Shown here: one piece after another, positions 41,466 to 48,724 of the stretch
Numbering within the stretch: position 1 is the stretch's first letter
Layout of the letters: each line of letters opens with the position of its first letter
NCBI GenBank assembly: GCA_029946105.1
Contig: JAQSDW010000202.1
Coordinates: 91,647-140,370, forward strand
Direction: 5' to 3'
DNA: 48,724 nucleotides
From: Reyranella sp.
GTDB taxonomy: Bacteria > Pseudomonadota > Alphaproteobacteria > Reyranellales > Reyranellaceae
Notes under the pieces: generated by a model
The model's database searches: none
Told to the model about the DNA's origin: nothing
The model's input: only the letters and a program-made list of their open reading frames with translations
Made by a program: the position numbers and the translations under genes

Positions 41466-43166
41466 TCAGCGCGGCAGTTCGAAGCGGACACCGGCCCGCG
41501 CATGCCCGCCGCCCAGTGCCGCGGCCGCGCCGTCGGCCCGCCAGCAGGCGGCACCCGTCATGCTGCCGTCGTCATGGAAGGCGATGGCGTTCATGCCGCC
41601 GGCCACCGTCGGCATGATCTGAAGCTTGTGGCCGCGGGCTTCGAGCCCCTGGCGCACGTCGGCCGGAATGCCGTGCTCGACCTCCAGCACCGGCCCCTCG
41701 GTCCAGATGCGCGGCGCCTCGACGGCTTCCTGCAGTTCCATGCCGTGGTCGATCAGGTTGACCAGCGCCTGCAGCGCCGAGGGGAAGATCTTGCGGCCGC
41801 CGGGCAGGCCCAGCGCATAGGCGACCTTGCCGTCGCGCACGGCCATCATCGGCGACATCGAAGTCGTGACCCGCTTGCCCGGCTCGATCGACAGGGCCTT
41901 GCCCGGCCGCGGATCGAAGGTCCCCATGTAGTCGTTCGGCACCATGCCGGTGCCCGGCACGATGAAGCGCGCGCCGAACAGGCTGTTGATGGTCTGCGTG
42001 GTGCAGACCACGTTGCCCTTGCCGTCGGCCGCCGTGAGATGCGTGGTGTCGGCGCCTTCCGCCGGCAGGAGTCCCGCGGTTTCCAGTCCGCTTGTCCAGT
42101 TGGTCGCGCGCGCGAGATCGAGACCGGCGCGGCGCTCGTCGGCATAGGCCTTGGCCACGATGCGCTCGACCGGCACCTTGATGAAATCCGGATCGCCGCT
42201 CGCCCGGGCGCGGTCGGCGAAGGCGATCTTCAGCACTTCGGCCAGCAGGTGCAGCGTATCCACCGTGCCGAAGCCCAGCCTGGCGATGTCGTAGGCTTCG
42301 AGGATGTTCAGCATCTGCGTGATGTGCACACCCGACGCCGCGGGTGGCGGCGGTCCGACGATCTCCCAGCCGCGATAGCGGCCGCGGATCGGCGCCCGCT
42401 CGACCACGCGGTATTCCGTGAGGTCGCGGCGCGAGATGAAACCGCCGGTGCGCTCCATGCACTCGACCAGCAGGTCGCCCAGCGGCCCGCCATGCAGCGC
42501 GCCTTCGCCCTGCTGGGCGATCAACTCGAGCGCCTCGCCATAGTCGGCCTGCACGAGACGCTCGCCCGGCTTCAAAGGCGCGCCGTCGGGCAGGAGGCGG
42601 TCGGCGGTGAAGGGATCGTCGAGCAGGTCGGGCGCGGCGCTCTTGATGCAGTCGGAGAGATAGGGCGTGACCGTAAAGCCGCGATTGGCGTGGCGGATCG
42701 CCGGCTGCATCACGTCGCTGAGCGACATCGTGCCGTATTGGCGGAGCGCATGGCACCAGGCCAGCAGCGAGCCCGGCGCGCCGACCGCCTTCGGGCCGAC
42801 CTCGTTCTCGCGGCCCTCGACGGTGTAGTTCTCCGGCGCGGCACCGGGGACCGAGCGATACATGTCGGGGCGGCCGCTGAGCGGCACCTTGCTCATGCCG
42901 TCGACGATGCGATGGCTGCCGTCGGCGAGGCGGATATGGCAGGTCGTGCCGCCGATCAGCCCAACCATCATCGGCTCCACGACGGTGAGCGCGAACTGGG
43001 TGGCGACGGCGGCATCGATGGCATTGCCGCCCGCCGCCAGCATCTCCATCCCGGCGGCCGAGGCCAGCGGATGGTTGGACACGACCATGCCGCTCCGCCC
43101 GTGCGCCGGCTGTTTTTCGCAGACAAACCTGGTGCCGGCGCGCGCGCGCCAGTTCGACTTGCTCAT
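41466..43166 (-). CDS. ggt: Gamma-glutamyltransferase family protein
   Basis: This 566-aa Ntn hydrolase is made as one chain and should split before Thr374 (DTTHLTAADGKGN), the N-terminal nucleophile of the small subunit. The large subunit has SGMVVSNHPLASAAGMEML and GGNAIDAAVATQFAL. The small subunit has PGKRVTTSMSPMM and GLPGGRKIFPSALQ. It removes or transfers the gamma-glutamyl group of glutathione or related amides. No signal peptide is visible, so it may be cytosolic like the YwrD/acylase-type members. A GTG at 43208 would add 14 residues. The frame on the opposite strand here is only a shadow. Confidence 0.9.
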   Translation of the reverse strand: MSKSNWRARAGTRFVCEKQPAHGRSGMVVSNHPLASAAGMEMLAAGGNAIDAAVATQFALTVVEPMMVGLIGGTTCHIRLADGSHRIVDGMSKVPLSGRPDMYRSVPGAAPENYTVEGRENEVGPKAVGAPGSLLAWCHALRQYGTMSLSDVMQPAIRHANRGFTVTPYLSDCIKSAAPDLLDDPFTADRLLPDGAPLKPGERLVQADYGEALELIAQQGEGALHGGPLGDLLVECMERTGGFISRRDLTEYRVVERAPIRGRYRGWEIVGPPPPAASGVHITQMLNILEAYDIARLGFGTVDTLHLLAEVLKIAFADRARASGDPDFIKVPVERIVAKAYADERRAGLDLARATNWTSGLETAGLLPAEGADTTHLTAADGKGNVVCTTQTINSLFGARFIVPGTGMVPNDYMGTFDPRPGKALSIEPGKRVTTSMSPMMAVRDGKVAYALGLPGGRKIFPSALQALVNLIDHGMELQEAVEAPRIWTEGPVLEVEHGIPADVRQGLEARGHKLQIMPTVAGGMNAIAFHDDGSMTGAACWRADGAAAALGGGHARAGVRFELPR

Positions 43167-43326
43167 GCTCTTGTGTCCCTCGTGACGCCTGAAGGAGAAA
43201 TCTGGCACGCAAGCAGTCGAAGCGCTATGTGCGTTGCCGGGCGATGCAGCGCTTTCCGAGCGGCTTGCCCGGAAGAAAGCGCGGTATCGTGCTCATATTA
43301 CCTTACCCCTGCAAGAGGTTGCCTAG

Positions 43327-44883
43327 GTGAGTACCTTTGGTCTCGCCCGCCGCCGCTTCCTGGCGGCATCGCTCGGAAGCGCTGCGGTTGCGGCGCCGTT
43401 CACCATTGTGCGCGGCGCGCCGATCGCCTTCGCCTCGGATCCCTTTACGCTCGGCGTCGCCTCGGGCGCGCCGCGCGAGGGCAGCGTCGTGCTGTGGACG
43501 CGGCTGGCACCCCGGCCGCTCGAGGGTGGCGGCATGCCGGACGAGGCGGTCCAGGTCGACTGGCAGATCGCCGAGGACGAGGCCTTCTCCCGGGTCGTCG
43601 CGCGCGGCAGCGAACCCGCGATGCCGGCGCTCGGCCATTCGGTGCATGTCGAGGCTCGCGGCCTCAGGCCCGGCCGACCCTACTGGTATTGCTTCCGCGC
43701 CGGCAGTGCGGAGAGCCCGATCGGCCGCACGCGAACGGCGCCAGCAGTTGGCAGCGCACCAGCCCGCCTCAACTTCGCCTTCGCCTCGTGCCAGCAGTAC
43801 GAGCAGGGCTATTTCGGCGCCTATCGCGACATGGCCGCGCGCGATCTCGACCTCGTGGTCCATCTCGGCGACTACATCTACGAGAAGTCGAGGGGCTCGC
43901 GTCACGTGCGCAAGCACGAAGTCGGCATCCCGACGACGCTGGCGGAGTTCCGCGACCGCTACGCGCTCTACAAGCTCGATGCCGATCTGCAGGCGGCCCA
44001 CGCCGCCTTTCCGTGGCTCGCCATCTGGGACGATCACGAGGTGGCCGACGATTATGCCGACGACCGCTCCTACAGCACCCGCGATCCCGCGCAGTTCCTG
44101 AAAATGCGCGCCGCCGCCTACCAGGCCTATTGGGAGCACATGCCGCTGCCGGCCTCGGCGCGGCCGCGCGGACCTTCCGCCACCATCTACGAGCGCTATC
44201 GCTTCGGCGACCTGCTCGACGTGATGCTGCTCGACGACCGGCAGTATCGCTCGCAGCCCGCCTGCGTCGGCGCCGGCCGTCCGGGCACCGTGCCCGACTG
44301 CGCTGAGCGCACCGAGGAGGCGCGCACCATGCTGGGCAAGGCGCAAGAAGCCTGGCTGAATGGACAGATCCGCACCTCGACGGCGCGCTGGACTGTGGTC
44401 GCGCAGCAGACGCTGATGGCCGAGCTCGATCGCGGGACCGACGGCGCCCATCGCTTCTGGATGGACGGTTGGGACGGCTATCCCAACGCGCGCCGCCGCC
44501 TGCTCGACTCGATTGCCACGCACAGGCCGCGCAACCCGGTCGTCATCGGCGGCGACCGTCATGCCTTCTTCGCCGCCGATCTCGCGCGCGATCCCGCCCG
44601 GCCGCCCAACGATCGAGAGGCGCCGGTCGCCAGTGAATTCGTCGGCACGTCGATCACCTCGGAAGGCCCCAATGCCAAGGCTCTCGCCGCGGCGCTCCAG
44701 GTCAATCCGCAGGTGAAGTATGGCCGTAGCGACAAGCGTGGCTACGCCACGGTCGAGCTCACGGCGGCGAAGTGCACGGTGGGCTTCGAGGCGATCGACG
44801 ATGAGAAGAAGAAGGATGGCACCGTGCGGCGCCTCGCGACCTTCGTCGTCGAGGACGGGGTTGCGGGCGTCAAGCCGGGGTGA
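43327..44883 (+). CDS. phoD: Tat-exported PhoD-type alkaline phosphatase
   Basis: This 518-aa phosphoesterase has a Tat signal, ARRRFLAASLGSAAVAAP, then an N-terminal fibronectin-like domain (SVVLWTRLAPRPL). The metallophosphatase domain has NFAFASCQQYEQGYFGAYRD, VHLGDYIYE, WDDHEVADDYADD and VIGGDRHAFF, the Ca/Fe-binding set of PhoD enzymes. It cleaves phosphomonoesters and diesters in the periplasm or outside. The start is GTG at 43327, following a GCAAGAGG segment. It is divergent from gamma-glutamyltransferase. No Pho box was recognised. Confidence 0.9.
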   Translation: MSTFGLARRRFLAASLGSAAVAAPFTIVRGAPIAFASDPFTLGVASGAPREGSVVLWTRLAPRPLEGGGMPDEAVQVDWQIAEDEAFSRVVARGSEPAMPALGHSVHVEARGLRPGRPYWYCFRAGSAESPIGRTRTAPAVGSAPARLNFAFASCQQYEQGYFGAYRDMAARDLDLVVHLGDYIYEKSRGSRHVRKHEVGIPTTLAEFRDRYALYKLDADLQAAHAAFPWLAIWDDHEVADDYADDRSYSTRDPAQFLKMRAAAYQAYWEHMPLPASARPRGPSATIYERYRFGDLLDVMLLDDRQYRSQPACVGAGRPGTVPDCAERTEEARTMLGKAQEAWLNGQIRTSTARWTVVAQQTLMAELDRGTDGAHRFWMDGWDGYPNARRRLLDSIATHRPRNPVVIGGDRHAFFAADLARDPARPPNDREAPVASEFVGTSITSEGPNAKALAAALQVNPQVKYGRSDKRGYATVELTAAKCTVGFEAIDDEKKKDGTVRRLATFVVEDGVAGVKPG

Positions 44884-44889
44884 AGCTGC

Positions 44890-45426
44890 CTAGCCGAAGC
44901 GCAGCGAGTCCATGAACTGCGTGGTGACGGGATTCTGCCGATCGGCCATCGGAGCCTGCACGATCTGCGTGTAGGTCGCCGTGGGCGTGAGGTACATGCG
45001 CACGATCACGACGCGGCTGCCCTGGTCCGCGGCGAAGACGAACTCCCGGCCCGTGATCGGGCCTGTCGTGATCGGCCGCTGCTCGATCACCGTCGAGCCC
45101 GGCCATGACTTCTGCATGCCGCCCTGCACCTGCTGAAGTGCTGCCTGGAGCGCGGCCGGATCCGTCGGGATGGTCGAAACAGGGTTGGCGAGGGCGACAT
45201 CCAGAAACTCGAGGATGAACCTGTCGGGCAGCATGACGACGTAGGAATGGAGAACGCCGCCATGCCCGGGCACCGTCAGATAGCGATACCCCTTGGGCAT
45301 CTTCAGGCGATAGCGGCCGTTCGCGCTTGCAACATCCTCCCAAACGACCTGCTGCGCCTGTGCGCCGCCCGGGCTGCCGACCAGCGCGGCGCCTGCTGCC
45401 GCCGATACGAAAACGCGACGTTGCAT
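44890..45426 (-). CDS. Small exported protein of unknown function
   Basis: This 178-aa protein has a signal peptide (MQRRVFVSAAAGAALVGSPG, cleavage after AQA). Its mature alpha/beta domain includes YRLKMPKGYRYLTVPG, DRFILEFLDVALAN, GREFVFAADQGSRVVIVRMY and NPVTTQFMDSLRFG. The layout is like PsbP/DcrB-type small periplasmic proteins, but this is only a resemblance. It lies directly downstream of the winged-helix gene (8 bases) on the same strand and may be co-transcribed with it. It is convergent with the phosphatase. Confidence 0.6.
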   Translation of the reverse strand: MQRRVFVSAAAGAALVGSPGGAQAQQVVWEDVASANGRYRLKMPKGYRYLTVPGHGGVLHSYVVMLPDRFILEFLDVALANPVSTIPTDPAALQAALQQVQGGMQKSWPGSTVIEQRPITTGPITGREFVFAADQGSRVVIVRMYLTPTATYTQIVQAPMADRQNPVTTQFMDSLRFG

Positions 45427-45434
45427 GAATCCTC

Positions 45435-46052
45435 CTAGGCCGGCGCGATGGCCGCCGGCTTGTTGCTTGAACTGCGTTTCGCCTTGGCGGCGGGGACCCA
45501 GCGCAGCACGCCCTGTTCGAGGCATTCGTTCATGAAGATAACGGTCTGATGAATGCCGCGCCCGAAGGCGTCCTGCCACTCCGGTTGCTGCAGGACACCT
45601 GGATTCACCACGTAACGGGCGCGGCCCTTCTCGACGATCAAGCCTTCCTTCAGCAGTTGTTTCAGCTTGCGGCGGACGGTCTCGCGGGGAATGCCCGATG
45701 CGCTGGCGATCGACGTCGCATTGATGGCGCGCTGCCCTTCCAGGCCGACGATGCTGTCGAATGTTTGATGCTGCTTGCGGAAGGCGGCATCGCGCATGCC
45801 GGGCTCCACGGCGGCTATGCCGATGATTTCAGCCACCATCGCCGTGTCGAAATCCCCCAGATAGCGGGCGCGGCGCTCGCGCTCGATGCGGTGCAGGTAG
45901 TTCCCGATCATGCAGATGAAGAGACGTGAGTTTCCGTCGGTGTCTGCGAGGACCAGCCGCCCGCCGGGGGCGACCGCCGTGGCGCGTCGCTGGGGCTTTT
46001 TCGCGTCACGGCTGTCGTTCCGCGAGGTTGCTAGTGTGCGACGCCTGACCAT
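45435..46052 (-). CDS. Winged-helix transcriptional regulator
   Basis: This 205-aa protein is basic at its N-terminus and has a helical middle (LFICMIGNYLHRIERERRAR). A winged helix-turn-helix lies around residues 130-165 (NATSIASASGIPRETVRRKL, then KQLLKEGLIVEKG), and the tail is Lys/Ser-rich. The HTH has the Crp-like or MarR-like form, but no sensor domain is obvious. The start at 46052 is chosen because the frame before it loses protein character; 46094 is an alternative. It is divergent from the autotransporter gene, and a perfect palindrome lies between the two, so it probably controls that gene and itself. Confidence 0.65.
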   Translation of the reverse strand: MVRRRTLATSRNDSRDAKKPQRRATAVAPGGRLVLADTDGNSRLFICMIGNYLHRIERERRARYLGDFDTAMVAEIIGIAAVEPGMRDAAFRKQHQTFDSIVGLEGQRAINATSIASASGIPRETVRRKLKQLLKEGLIVEKGRARYVVNPGVLQQPEWQDAFGRGIHQTVIFMNECLEQGVLRWVPAAKAKRSSSNKPAAIAPA

Positions 46053-46083
46053 TCTGTTCTCCGGTGCGCTGGCAGCAAGGGGA

Positions 46084-46106
46084 CGACTGCCCATTTTGGG
46101 CAGTCG
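46084..46106. promoter_or_regulatory. Palindromic operator candidate
   Basis: CGACTGCCCA and TGGGCAGTCG (10-bp perfect arms, TTT between) lie between the divergent regulator and autotransporter starts. Just to the right, TTGAAA (46112-46117) and TATTCT (46134-46139), 16 bases apart, could be the autotransporter promoter, so a bound dimer at the palindrome would touch RNA polymerase. Confidence 0.55.
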
Positions 46107-46146
46107 CCGTGTTGAAAGCCAGCCGGCGACCCATATTCTTTGGGGC

Positions 46147-48724
46147 ATGAGAGCTGCCAAGAAATTTTTCCTGGGGAGCGGCCTGATCGCCATCGCCGCG
46201 GGCGGTTCGCCGGCATGGTCGCAGGGCTCGCCGGCGCCGGGGTGGAACATGTACCAGGGGACCACGAGTCTCCAGCTCAACTACACGGGCGGCTCCCTGA
46301 ACTCGGTGTCCGGCAGCGTGTACTCGAACAATGCCGCCCTGATCGACGTCAACATCCTCGGCAACAGGATCAACGGGATGACGATCGACACCGGGTCCAC
46401 CGGTATCGCGATCTCGGCGAACTATCTTCCGTCGCTCGCCAGCTACACGCCGCTCGGACCCGGCACGATCAACTACGACAGCAGTGGCGCATCGCCCAGC
46501 GGGACCTTCTACGAGCTGCCAGTGAACCTGATCGGCGGCACCTCGGGTGGCAGCGCCGCGACGGGCTCCACGACGGTCAAGGTGTTGGTCGTCACCAACG
46601 ACAATAGCACCAAGTACTTCGGCATCGGCAACAACAGGAACAACGTCTACAGCGGCGCGATCAACCCCTCGCTCTCATTCGCCCAGAACGTGGCCCAGGG
46701 GCTCCTCACGCAGATCTCCGCGGTGGGGATGAACCCTCTCCTCAATGTGTCGGTGAACGGCATCGCGCTGCCCAACCAGGGTTATGTCGTCATGAACGAC
46801 AGGATCGTCGTCGGCCTGACGACGGCCAACAACGGCTACTCCTTCGTCAAGCTCACGCCGGATGCGGCGAACGGGCCCAATCTCTGGAACGGCATTCCGG
46901 TTTCGCTCACGGTCGGCTCGGGCTCCGCCGGCGCCGGAACGATCCTCCACGATACCGGCATCGCCTATGCCTTCCTCGTGCCGTTCGGGCAGACCGGCGA
47001 AACCGTGAGCGTCGCGATGCCGGGCCCCTCGGCGACGACGGGTGCCTTCTACAATTTCCTGATCACCAGGGGGACAAGTGCGACTCCCTGCGTGACGTCT
47101 GCCAGCGCGACCATGACGCCCTGCCATGTCGAGGCCTCCACCTCGGGCACGCCGTTCCTCAATACCGGCCGACAGTTCTACGCCGGGTTCGACTACCTCT
47201 TCGATCCGGTGAATGGCTTCGCGGGCTACGCATTGTCCGACTCCGGCCTGACCACCACGGCGACGCTGAATCCGAGCCTGTCCCTGATCGGCACGCTTGC
47301 GCTTGGCAACGGCTTCAGCACGGATTTCGACACGTTCCTGATGGGCAGCACGACGCTCAGCCAGACAGGGACCGGCACCTTCTCGGGCACCATTTCCGGA
47401 ACGGGTGGCCTCACGATCAGCGGCGGGCGGGTCGATCTCACCGGCACCAACAGCTACACCGGCGGCACCGTCGTGAGTGGCGGCGGCACCGTCGCGATCG
47501 ATTCGAACGTCCGGCTGGGCAACGCGGCCGACAGCCTCACGCTGAACGGCGGCAGGCTCCTGGCCACCGGCTCCTTCACCCTGCCGCGCGCAACCGTGCT
47601 GGGATCGTCCGGCGGCACCTTCAACACCAACGGCTTCGATCTCACGATGGGCACGCCGATCTCGGGTCCGGGCAGCCTGACCAAGGCGGGGCTGGGCACC
47701 ATGACCCTCGAAGGCGCCAACAGCTACACTGGCGGCACCATCGTGAACGAAGGCATCCTGCAGCTGGCCGCAGGTGCCTCGCTGTCGCCGATCGGCGCGC
47801 TCACCGTCAACGGCGGCCAGTTCGACTTCAACGGCAACAACGTCACCGTGGGCGCGCTGTCGGGCCTGGGCGGCACGATCTCGCTGGGCAGCAGCACTCT
47901 CACCGTGGCGGAGCAGGGCAACACGACCTTCGCTGGCGTCCTCACCGGCACCGGTGGCCTCACGATACAGGGCCCGGGCATGCTGTCGCTCGCCGGCATC
48001 AACACCTATACCGGCCCGACCTCGGTCACGAACGGCCGCCTCGCCGTGAACGGCAGCATCACCAGCGACGTGACGGTGGGACCCGGCGGCAATCTCGGCG
48101 GCACCGGCACCGTCAATGGCAGCGTGAACGTGGTCGGCGCCGCGGCACCCGGCAACTCCATCGGCACGCTCAGCGTCGTGGGCTCCTACACCCACGCCCC
48201 CGGCAGCTTCTATCAGGTCGAGACCAACAGCGCGGGCCTGGCCGATCGCATCAACGTGAGCGGCGCGCCGGGCACGGCCACGCTGAACGGTGGCATCGTC
48301 ACCCTGGCGGCGGCCACCGGCGTCTACGCCCCCAGCACCACCTACACCATCCTCAGCGCCACCGGCGGCGTCATCGGCGCCTATGCCGGCACCGGCAGCC
48401 TCTATCCCTTTCTCCAGCCCTCGCTCTCCTACGATGCCAACAACGTCTACCTGACGCTGAAGCCCGGCGGCTTCGGGGCGGGCGCCCAGACCGGCAACCA
48501 GATGGCGGTGGGCCGTGCCCTCGACCGGAGCGTTGCCGGCTCGAGCGGCGACTTCGCTACCGTCATCGGCACCATGGCGACCTACACCCTGGCGCAGGGT
48601 CAGGCCGCGATGAGTGCCATCAGCGGCCAGAACTACTCCGGCTTCGGCACCGCCAACCTGGGCGGCGGGCTGCTGTTCATGAACGCACTGGGCCAGCAGA
48701 TGAGCGCCGCGCGCGGCGGCGGCA
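46147..48724 (+). CDS. Autotransporter with pepsin-like aspartic protease passenger (3' end outside window)
   Basis: 859 codons are open to the edge. A signal peptide (MRAAKKFFLGSGLIAIAAGG, cleavage near AWSQ) leads to a passenger domain with two active-site-like motifs: IDTGSTGIAIS (Asp81) and LHDTGIAYAFL (Asp269). They are 188 residues apart, close to the spacing in pepsin. INYDSSG (Tyr110) stands where the flap Tyr is expected, and FLNTGRQFYAGFDYLFDP closes the domain near residue 355. Three passenger repeats follow (LTGTNSYTGG 431, LEGANSYTGG 521, LAGINTYTGP 615), then linker sequence typical of the pre-barrel region. The outer-membrane barrel must lie beyond 48724. The domain resembles PE_PGRS16/PecA-type bacterial aspartic proteases; protease activity is inference. 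Confidence 0.8.
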   Translation, partial: MRAAKKFFLGSGLIAIAAGGSPAWSQGSPAPGWNMYQGTTSLQLNYTGGSLNSVSGSVYSNNAALIDVNILGNRINGMTIDTGSTGIAISANYLPSLASYTPLGPGTINYDSSGASPSGTFYELPVNLIGGTSGGSAATGSTTVKVLVVTNDNSTKYFGIGNNRNNVYSGAINPSLSFAQNVAQGLLTQISAVGMNPLLNVSVNGIALPNQGYVVMNDRIVVGLTTANNGYSFVKLTPDAANGPNLWNGIPVSLTVGSGSAGAGTILHDTGIAYAFLVPFGQTGETVSVAMPGPSATTGAFYNFLITRGTSATPCVTSASATMTPCHVEASTSGTPFLNTGRQFYAGFDYLFDPVNGFAGYALSDSGLTTTATLNPSLSLIGTLALGNGFSTDFDTFLMGSTTLSQTGTGTFSGTISGTGGLTISGGRVDLTGTNSYTGGTVVSGGGTVAIDSNVRLGNAADSLTLNGGRLLATGSFTLPRATVLGSSGGTFNTNGFDLTMGTPISGPGSLTKAGLGTMTLEGANSYTGGTIVNEGILQLAAGASLSPIGALTVNGGQFDFNGNNVTVGALSGLGGTISLGSSTLTVAEQGNTTFAGVLTGTGGLTIQGPGMLSLAGINTYTGPTSVTNGRLAVNGSITSDVTVGPGGNLGGTGTVNGSVNVVGAAAPGNSIGTLSVVGSYTHAPGSFYQVETNSAGLADRINVSGAPGTATLNGGIVTLAAATGVYAPSTTYTILSATGGVIGAYAGTGSLYPFLQPSLSYDANNVYLTLKPGGFGAGAQTGNQMAVGRALDRSVAGSSGDFATVIGTMATYTLAQGQAAMSAISGQNYSGFGTANLGGGLLFMNALGQQMSAARGGG

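Noticed and set aside
41502..44306. 934-codon open frame on the plus strand opposite gamma-glutamyltransferase and into the phosphatase
   Set aside because: It is a shadow of GC-rich coding sequence: very rich in Arg, Gly and Ala, no domain, and it conflicts with two well-supported genes.
46675..48195. 506-codon open frame antisense to the autotransporter
   Set aside because: Composition is typical of the reverse strand of repeat-rich coding DNA; no start signal or domain, while the plus strand has a signal peptide and clear motifs.

Overview
The window is a dense, high-GC stretch of chromosome with no rRNA or tRNA gene, integrase, transposase or CRISPR array that I can see. Several features point to a free-living alphaproteobacterium of the Rhodospirillales/Hyphomicrobiales type, possibly Reyranella-like: the GC-rich codon use, a tripartite-tricarboxylate (Bug/TctC) receptor, many Tat-type signal peptides, GMC/SDR/LLM/ACMSD-type catabolic enzymes, short SpoIIAA-like proteins and REP-like palindromes. 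This assignment is inference from gene content; no marker gene is present.

Layout. Positions 1-5030 hold small exported proteins, a TetR regulator, a UspA-type stress protein, and a GST overlapping a lipoprotein. Positions 5059-7618 (minus strand) carry three tandem SpoIIAA-like/STAS paralogs behind a HAD dehalogenase-like gene and a membrane protein; a fourth, diverged paralog sits at 36517-36888. Positions 7716-12120 hold membrane and stress proteins (an MFS carrier, DUF1993, GlsB-like, YidB-like) and a 39-aa membrane peptide. An acetyl-CoA hydrolase/transferase (12222-14096) is followed by an AT-richer orphan gene and about 1 kb without a convincing gene. Next come a second MFS carrier, a Bug receptor, a GntP-type permease and a secreted GH5 glycosidase. 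A two-gene type I secretion module (ABC plus HlyD) follows, without a visible substrate or outer-membrane partner, and then a 181-bp nested palindrome.

Positions 23986-34494 are catabolic: GMC oxidoreductase with LeuC, a MATE exporter, an SDR, an LLM flavoenzyme with a PcaB-like lyase, an ACMSD-like amidohydrolase, and an acyl-CoA-dehydrogenase-fold flavoenzyme. Positions 34892-45426 carry a Tat-type exported protein, a GH25 lysozyme lipoprotein, a class III aminotransferase, a PhyH dioxygenase, a 3-hydroxyisobutyrate-dehydrogenase-like enzyme overlapping a glutathione peroxidase, gamma-glutamyltransferase and a PhoD-type phosphatase.

The most striking gene is at the right edge (46147 to beyond 48724). 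It encodes an autotransporter whose N-terminal passenger carries two DTG motifs 188 residues apart, as in a two-lobed pepsin-type aspartic protease. These are followed by three autotransporter repeats and the start of the linker to the barrel. It is transcribed away from a winged-helix regulator, with a perfect 10-bp-arm palindrome between them. The second notable observation is a duplicated promoter-like element at 14831 and 32864: 19 identical bases plus a doubled upstream motif. Each copy lies in a gene-poor gap.
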